A stretch of DNA of 64,000 nucleotides from Leptasterias polaris (lineage: Eukaryota > Echinodermata > Asteroidea > Forcipulatida > Asteriidae): NCBI GenBank assembly GCA_037783415.1, contig JAZGTN010000150.1:2294001-2358000 (forward strand), given 5' to 3'. Position 1 is the first letter of the stretch; the number at the start of each line of letters is the position of its first letter. A model generated the notes under the pieces. The model worked only from the letters and a program-made list of their open reading frames with translations, searched no databases and was not told the DNA's origin. A program made the position numbers and the translations under genes. Below, piece after piece: positions 24,901 through 33,900 of the stretch.

Positions 24901-27900
24901 AACTCTTCGATTTTTTAAATCCTACGTGAATTTAGATATTTACAATAAAACTAACCAGTGAAAATGTCACGTTTTGAGGTATCGCTGAAAAACTGGAGCG
25001 TTAATGTCCACTCAGGAAAAATAACTCGTAATAAGAATACACAATCTGAGAAACGTTTCTAACAGTAACGTTTCTCAGATTCAACTTTTGGGGGATAAAA
25101 ATTGATATATTTTTACATAACCACATTACTTCGAGGTGAAATGTTTCTCGAAATGCTTTATACTATCGAAAGCTGCTGTATTTCTAACCCAAGTTACATC
25201 TTCCCTTTAAGAGCTCTATGATATGCATGTATGTCAACAGACTGATAGATTTATATCAACTGAGGGGTAACCTCAAGAGGGTTATTCAAGACTGCATCTT
25301 GATGAAGGGTTCAGACTCTCAACACTGATGCCTGTGGGACAATCAAACCTTCAACTTTCAAATGAAATCGGAGACCAGTGCCAAACTGCAAGAACATGTA
25401 GCATTGAGGCTCCTTAACCCCTGGACTGTTTTTGACAGTCATCTTTCAAGACAGAAATTGCCTCATTGTTGTCTGCTCCTTTAAAATCTCCCTTGATGCT
25501 CACCCTTGATGCTCACCCCCCCCTCCAAACTTTGGACAACCCCCCCCCCCCCCCCCCCCCCCCCCCCATCCCAATTGAAATCTGAGCCCAGAACTTATGC
25601 CAAACTTCAAGAACTTGCAGCACTGAGACTACTTGTTAACAACTAGACTTATTTTGACATTTATCTTTCAGGACAGAAAAGGTCTCCTTCCCTGATGCCC
25701 AACCTCCACCCTTCCAAAGTAAGAAAGAACTACCCTCCACCCCCACCACCTCCCCATAGCCAACATCTTTCAACATTATCAATCTTTAATGGTTCTCAAT
25801 GATATGTTCATGTACATTAATACATGTCTGTATAGACCATGTTACCTTTGTTTACAGAGTGGTGACCTTGTACATTATAGATAGGTTGCAGTATGACGTA
25901 AGTCGGCCATCTTTACGGGCAATTTGGAACACACAGTCATGCGTTACGCGTGAGAACGGCGTGCAGCACGCGCACATTTCACAAAACTCATTGCATGATT
26001 GGCTAGTGAACGACGCGGCTGCGTTAATAATTTGAGCGCTTGACGCGCCTGCAAGCCAAAATGCGATTTGCCCGTAAAGATGGCGTCTACTGGGAACTAT
26101 CTATAGTGCATTTCCTGACGGGCAAGATACTACACAGGCCATATGGGAAAATTTACATTTTGTGTCATAATTTTCACATAAATTCAAAATTTACAAAAGC
26201 AACAGCTGTACAGCTTTTGAGATGTCCCCCCTTTCTTCATATCAAAAGTTGAGACAAAATCAGACAGTGCAATCTCCATAAAACATTAGATTTGTTGTAT
26301 TCTTCCATTGAGCTGTGTACAAATTGTGCCTGCAGGCAGGGAGTCCAGGCTCTCTGGCTCTTTTGTAAACATGGTCTATATAATGTCCTTGTAATGAAAA
26401 CTGAGCCACCTATCTTTGCCATTCTGCCTATTGGCAAGGTTGATTTGCAGACCAGACAGGTTTTCATTTGAGTCACACTGGAATGATGCAAGTTTAACTT
26501 TATCAAGGTTTTCTTAGTTGAGATTCCTGTACTTGAATATCAAATGGATAATGCTGGCTTGTGCATACAACTTACAAGGTTTGCCCTAAACTTTTTCAGT
26601 GACTAGCCTGTGAGGCTAGTTAGCTTGTCATTTCAGTGGTCCACAAGCTTTTTCACTACTAGTCCCCTTTTCTAATGTTGTATTCCCTGTAACTGGAAAG
26701 CTTAATGGCAAGTCCAAGAAAAAGCACCCCTTGTGGTCCCATAAACACATCATGTCCCAAGGACTAACAACACCAGTTGTTGGGAAGATTCTCCTGGCAG
26801 ATGCCCAACAATAGAAGTACAAATCGTACGCGAATTCTTTGACTTGTCCTTTGACAAACGGTAAGGTTCTTCAGAGGACCGATTAAGTCCACAATTACAC
26901 CATCGTAACTGCGCAATTTCATGGACTTGCCCTGTAACTGCAGTAAGCATCTTTAACAAACGATAAGCTTCATAAGAAGACCAATCAGATCCACAATTAC
27001 ACCTATGTAACTGCACAAATTCATGGATTTGCCCTTTAACAAACGGTAAGCTTCTTTAGAGGGCAGATCAAGTCCACCACTACACCTTTCAAAATCCCAC
27101 TCCACACTGCAGATGATCCAGCCCTAGAGATATAAGTGGCGCAGACAGATTGACCGCAATTTCACACTATAAAGTATAATCTCCAGTCAGCCACACAGAA
27201 TCTTATACACCGCAGGAAAAATTGTATTGATTTCAGTGCATAATGGAGGGCCATTTCTTGTACATTTTTGCCTCAAGAAAGGAAACGTTGCTTCACTGTT
27301 GGGTGATGTATTGTTGAGCACTTGTACAGTGCACACAAACAAACATACACTGTACAGGTACCTGTACATTACATACAAACATGCATTTTTACGTTTTGCA
27401 AAGCCACAATCATGGGTACACTTTTTGGGGACAAAGCCACCATTATAATTGAAAAACAACAAAATATAGAGCAACTCTTTGCAGAGCTTGTATAAAAGAA
27501 TTGCACATGATGTCACATATCCCATAATCCTCTCTTTGACAATTTTAACATTTAGTTCTTTATTTCAAAAATGTTGTTGGACCTCGAAAATGGCGACTTT
27601 AATCCACCTATTTGACAATCAGACTATTATTCAGGCCTGATACTTTTACAGAGGGAATTATGAATCGAACAACAAACAAATATAGTTACTCTTTGCAGAG
27701 CTTGTATTAGTGAATTGCAAATAATGTCACATATCCCACAACCCTCTCTTTGACAATTTAAAAATTATTTTAGTCCTCTATTTCAAAAATGTTGTTGGAC
27801 CTCGAAAATGGCAAGTTCAATCCACCTATTTGACAATCAGACTGTTAATCAGGCCTGATACCTCAGGCAAATGCATCCGCTACCCCTGGTCATTGTGTTT

Positions 27901-30900
27901 TTGCTCCTTCAAATGTTCCAATATTAATTTACGATTTCCAAGCAAAGGTGCCCTTGCCCTTCCAAAAATGACACATCGGGCCTGGTTCTTCCCTGAGACA
28001 GACTCCTCAATAGACTGTGCAAGTCTCGCACGTATCCGAACGAGAAAACACGTCAAACGAAGAACATTTTTATTTCTGAAATTAAATCTTTGTTTTAAAT
28101 CATATCTCATGACAAAATCTGAACAACAAAAATAAATCATTACAATTTTATGAAAAGTTTTAGCCTTCGAAAAAAATACACAACAGTGTGTTAATTATTA
28201 TTATAAAAAAGAAATTAAAACTCTGGGACAAGGATGCTTATTTGATGTTAACTTTTTAGGAACCCCTTACGCGGATTCATGATGGTCAAACGGGTTTAAA
28301 ATTGACCCGTATCGCAGTTTAGAGGATGCCGACGCCTCAACAACCATATACTGCAATGAAAAGGGTTCGCTTTGCAATTAGAGCATCTGGCGATTATAAC
28401 CGCGCATCAAAACAAGCGTTTACATAAGTTTTATGATCGGAGGCGAGCACAAAATTCTTAATTTTTTGCAATAACCGGAAGCTGAGGTCAAGTTTAATTA
28501 TCGGGTTTTCTTCGTTATATTTTTGAATTGGTTTTACTTTCATATTTTGTTATCACTTTGTATTACATTCCCAACAACATGTATATATTTCTAGGTCATA
28601 ACCTACGTTAAACTAAAATAATTGACGAAACAAAATCTTGCCCACGTAAAACTCCATATGGTTGGGACCACTATGGTCCCGGAAGTTCGAATGCGCGCGA
28701 GACTTGCACAGTCTATATCTACTCTCATATTATAAGTTTCAACCTCTGAAAATGCTGTACAGAATTGAAGAAGTTTGTACTAGTACATGTACATGTACAT
28801 GTAGGTACCAAACAGATTTTTGGCAAACATTAAAAATATGAGGCTTGACATTGTTTGTTAATGTTTTGGTTTCTTGGCTGTCCAAGAGACTTTTACGTCA
28901 TAAAATCATGTCCTTCGGAAAAAGAAAAAACAAGTAGATTTATTAGCATTTCTTGGAAACTGTTTGACAGCTGTGGTAAATAAATGTTCCTCCTTTTTTT
29001 TGGGGGGGGGGGGGGTATTGACATGGGAGCTTACATGGATACAAAACAAAGGATTTCCCATATGTTGACCACTGACCACAAGAAACATTAACACGGATTC
29101 CTAGAAGAGGTTGACAACTTACATTAAAGTGGGGTTAATACATAAAAATATCAACAACATGCAATATGCGAAGAGTCCTCCAAAATGTTTGCATGGAAGG
29201 CTCAAAAATTTATGACACGTTGGTGTTTTGCCAGTATAAAGTGTATTAAAATAGAATAAAATAAATACAATTTTGTTTTCTCAACAACCCCTGCCTCCCT
29301 CGAATCTCCCTTTCCCACACTTCCTGACTTTCAAAGGGGGAACAACTTCCTTAAACAACCCTCCAAAGGAATCATACACGCATTTCAAGTGAATTTTGAA
29401 CATCTTCCTGACCTTGTTACACATTCAAAAGAACGCATTAAAACATGAAACTAGAGCGCACGACTTCTTATATCAACAGTCCCGCTGAGACATTTCAAAA
29501 TACAGATCATGAGCCCAGAAAAAAAAAATGACCCTGATACATGTAAATAATATAAATTCTGGGTAGAAGTTGTGCTCTTTCCCAGTAACATGGCTAACCC
29601 ACATCCTATTCTTCCTGCAGAGAAAGGAAATATCACGCCGTTAATCTCTATACCACAGCTTTGACAGACAAAACCACATACAAGGATGTCTTGCTGACTT
29701 ACAAATACTTACTAAAAAAAAAAAAATTCTGGCAACCGGTCCTTGTATCATATTTCAATGAAGTTTGTCTTCTCTGACTTTTTTTGTAAGTTTGATTGAA
29801 TTCAGCGAAAGCCACGTATTTCTTTGTTTATGAAAGGATTCAGTTCTTGCTCCTGAGTGGAGGGGTTCTCGGCTGAGTCACAGAGTGAAAAACCAGTCTT
29901 GTGGAATTCCCTTCGCACCGAAGTTCACCCTGCTTCCTCTTTATGATGGTATTAAACAAATTCTGCCCTTGTTCCATTCAATTTAATCTTTCATATATTT
30001 CATATTTTGTATATAATCTGTACATGTACATGTGCATAAGAGGCTATACAAAACAGAGCTCCCACGAATTGACATAATGGGGCTTTTTTCGCAAATCTTT
30101 CTGAAAAGCACCGCAGAAAGGTATTCAAAGTGATTGTTTTATTATACAATTAACATCTGATTACTCTCCATGTGGACTCGATTCCCTTATCGATTGTAAC
30201 GTTAATTGATTGAACACATTTTAAATGAATTTCAGCAAAGACCACTTGTTAGGCCGAATCGGTTAGGCCTACCGTTTTCGTTCAAGCTGGTCTTTAAAAC
30301 AAGAAATCTAATTATTTTCCTTACAAAAGTTTTATTGTAGCCAGGTTGAATAAATGGTATGTACATGTACATGTACATGTATGTTATTACAAAAATGAAG
30401 GACGAACATTTATGAACTCTTCCCCACAGAAAATGACAATGTACTTTTTCCCATTCAAATAAAATATACAAAATTACATTAACATGTGTTTTAAACTCAC
30501 TCTGTTTTACAGGTGTCAGTAACAAGAGAAAAAATAAAAAATCAACCACTCATATGATACAAGCTTGACTCATTGCCTAGGAATCATCTCAATCAATCAA
30601 CCCCATCCTCATCAAGTTTCTTGTTCTCTCGTCTCATGCATCTTGATTTCTCATCCGAAACACCCCAAGATAATGACTAATTGTGTGAAAAGCAACAAAA
30701 ACTAAAAACCTGGCTCCCAACAACAACAGGGCCCAATTTCATACGACTGCTTTTGAAGCATAACATTTTGCTTAACAAATTCCTGCTCAGCAGAAATGAG
30801 CAGGATACCAGTCATAGGTGGTACGTATGTGACATGGTATTTTGGCTGGTAACATTATTCTGGTGAGCATACTTTTCTTATGATTAGCTTATTTTTTGTG

Positions 30901-33900
30901 TTTTGAGCAGCTTTATAGAATTCTGACCAGAGCCCAATTTCATGGGCTAGTGCGCTTGTGTACTCCACGTTACTTGGTAATGTCAAAAAAAACAATTTAC
31001 TTGGTAAATTCAAAATCATTTTGCTTGCCTGGAAAGCTATGAATGATAGGGCTCCTCCCTATCTCAAAGAAATTCTCTCACCATATACGCCAACTCGCAA
31101 TCTTCGCTCTACAAACCAACTTCTTTTAACTGTCCCTAATACAACCACTTCCAACGGCGTTCGCGCTTTTTCTGTATCTGCACCCACTCTCTGGAACTCT
31201 CTTCCTTTACATATCCGAGCTACAAAGTCTCTGGACATTTTCAAAACATTGCTAAAAACTCACCTGTTCAATATTTATTATGATTGACTATCTGTTTGTT
31301 ATTTTTTCCACTTGTTTTTGCCGACACATTTATGTAAATCTGTTTTATTCAATGTGCTCTTATTTCTTTCTAAGCTACGTAATTTGTAATCTTTTTGGTT
31401 ACTCTTTCTGGTTTTTTTTTTTGTTTTTTTTTTATGCGCCTCGGAATAAGTTTAGTCTTAGATAGATGGCGCTTTACAAGTTTTAATTATTATTATTATT
31501 ATTATTAATGTATCTTTTGATTACACAGCTAGCGCTGAAATTCAGCGCTTGCACAGTATTAAGCAGAGAATGGTGAACGTAAGCACAGAATACAGGGGTG
31601 AGCAGAGCCATGAAATTGTTCCCAGATGACCATGTGGAAAAGTTATAACAAGGTGCAATCACAGGGCTGATGGTTGAGACGACCTCTGCCATGCTCGCTC
31701 GCTCAAACCATCCCCTGTTCCCACCACAGAGAAACCCAGAATGAACGCCATATGTGGTAAATTAAACTTGGCAGACTTGCACTGGTAAGTGCCTTGCCAA
31801 TTTATTAATAAAAAACTGGTGTTGATGTAGAAACCATGCTTGATGTATCACAATATGTTTCTCTATTGACTTTCCCTCTTCGCTGCAAATCAGGGACAAT
31901 GGAAACCATGGGATTTAGGGTGGAACAGGAAATATCATATTATTTTAAATTAAATAAATGAGGAAAAACCATGTTGAATTATCAATGTATATGTATTTAG
32001 GGATTATGATAGACATCAACCTGTACACAATTTTTGAAGGAAATTTGAATTATCTCCAAAAATTAAAGTCACTCTGCTGTCGCTTCCCAAGTTGTATCCT
32101 AAACTTGGGTGTGATCCCTGGCTTCACGGCAGCTACAGGGTAAATGGCCTCTGGTTGGCACCACCGATCAGAGATATTGACAAAATAGGGAGACCACCAA
32201 CATTAATGCTAGATAGCTCAGTTGGTAGAGCACAGGCACGTTAATCCGGAGGGCGCAGGTTTAAATCCTGTTATATATGTAATCAATTTGTGTTTTTTTC
32301 AACCGAATACAAATAAAAAATAACCATACCCAGTTTTGGACTCGCATTCCACTCATGTTTTGCAAGGTCTCAAGGTCGTGTCAGACTTATCAGTTTACAA
32401 CTTATGGTTTTGGGTAAAATTACACAAACGTATACCAGCTTTGGAGCCAAGAGTAGCGAAAACCTTGTGCGTAAGTAGACATGCGAGCCACGGTACACAC
32501 GCCAGCCACTGTGCCGCGCAAACAAAGAGCTGCTTAATAGAGAAGTCAGTAGAGCAACGCTGTGACTGGATTCTACCATCCGAGTTATGAACAAAAAATA
32601 TGTGTTTCTGGTTGCACATTGAGTCCCCCGGGGGGGGGGGGGAATATAGTGTATTAATTCCCATCTAATCAGTCAACAGTAAAGGCGTTCTCTCTACATG
32701 TAATTTGTGCATGAAGACTTTTGTATCATGACTGGTTGTTTTGACACAGCACGACCAAACTGACGGTTTTAATTTTCTGGTCCAATAGATCTGATATGGT
32801 GTTGGCTTGAATCATCTTATTGTTCTTGATGAAAACCAGACTAGACTTCAAAGTGTTTCTAGTTTTGCAAAACCTGTGAATTTTTTTCTGAAAAAAACTT
32901 TGTATTTTTGCATTGTGCTATATGTAGAGCCCCAACCCTTGGTTCCACATGCGAACAGTTTCTTAAACCTCCTGTCCACAAACATGTTTGAGGCATGTGC
33001 GTGATTTAAGAGCAAATTCTTTTGTAGAATTTTTATGTTTGAGTTGAAGCTGATGCAAATATGCAGGTTTTGCATTATGCGCGCTGAAAAACAATATATA
33101 GATTTATGCTCTCAATTTCTAGATTCTATAACACACAGTAAGGAATAAAAATACAACCTTGCTGCTTTGCAAATCACAAACATAAGCTAAGCAATCGGCG
33201 TCATCATCGGCCTCATGCGGCGGACAACTTGTCAACCTTTTCCCATGATACACCGCAAAAATGGCCTCTCCTGGGCAAACTGTAGAGGGCCCACTGTATT
33301 TTTTTATAACTTACCGCTGATATAAGCTGAGACAACTCCTTTACTCTGTTTGGAAGATCAAATCGCACCCACTTCATGACTGCCTGGTAAACCTGAGATT
33401 CGTTCTCGATCCTTATATCCGGCGACGATATAACATCAAACAGGTGGGCCGCTGTAATGTTTATGAACTCTTCGCTCCCGACCACCTCCAGGAAGTGGTC
33501 AAAGGTGTAATTGTCTGCGGTTTTAAGGAGTTCTGTCCGGCCGTGAAGCTCGGCGAAGCTTCGAATGCCGAGACAGTTTGACGGGTGAAGGTGGGATGTC
33601 ATGAAATCGCAGCAAGCTTTGGCGACAATTTCAATTTGCGTCAGCGAGGCCGCACGCAAGAGTTTTTGCACATTGTCAACGGTTAAGAGCACTTTGGAGG
33701 TGTACATGAATGTGATGAGCGCCTCCATGGAAGCCTCGTCTATGTCGTAGATGAGGATCTTCTGCTCGCGACTCTCCTTCATCTCTGACGTTAGCATCGC
33801 ACGGAAATACGGACTGCAGCAGGCCAGGACCAGGCGGTGGCACTGCAGCTCCGTTGAGCCCACCACCAGCGTGACGTCGCACAGCGCCTGGCGGTCGTAG

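Larger units (their letters stand above)
23904..33314 (-). other. klhl8 intron 1 (9.4 kb), repeat-filled
   Basis: It begins with GTAAGT after the BTB-BACK exon. It contains the elements and tandem repeats listed between these coordinates plus ACATGT microsatellites near 28790 and 30361. No coding exon is seen. The 32.3-33.1-kb part carries short frames on both strands with no domain. Confidence 0.65.

Noticed and set aside
32209..32275. Functional tRNA-Asn gene
   Set aside because: Acceptor stem does not pair, anticodon stem has mismatches, and position 33 is not T.
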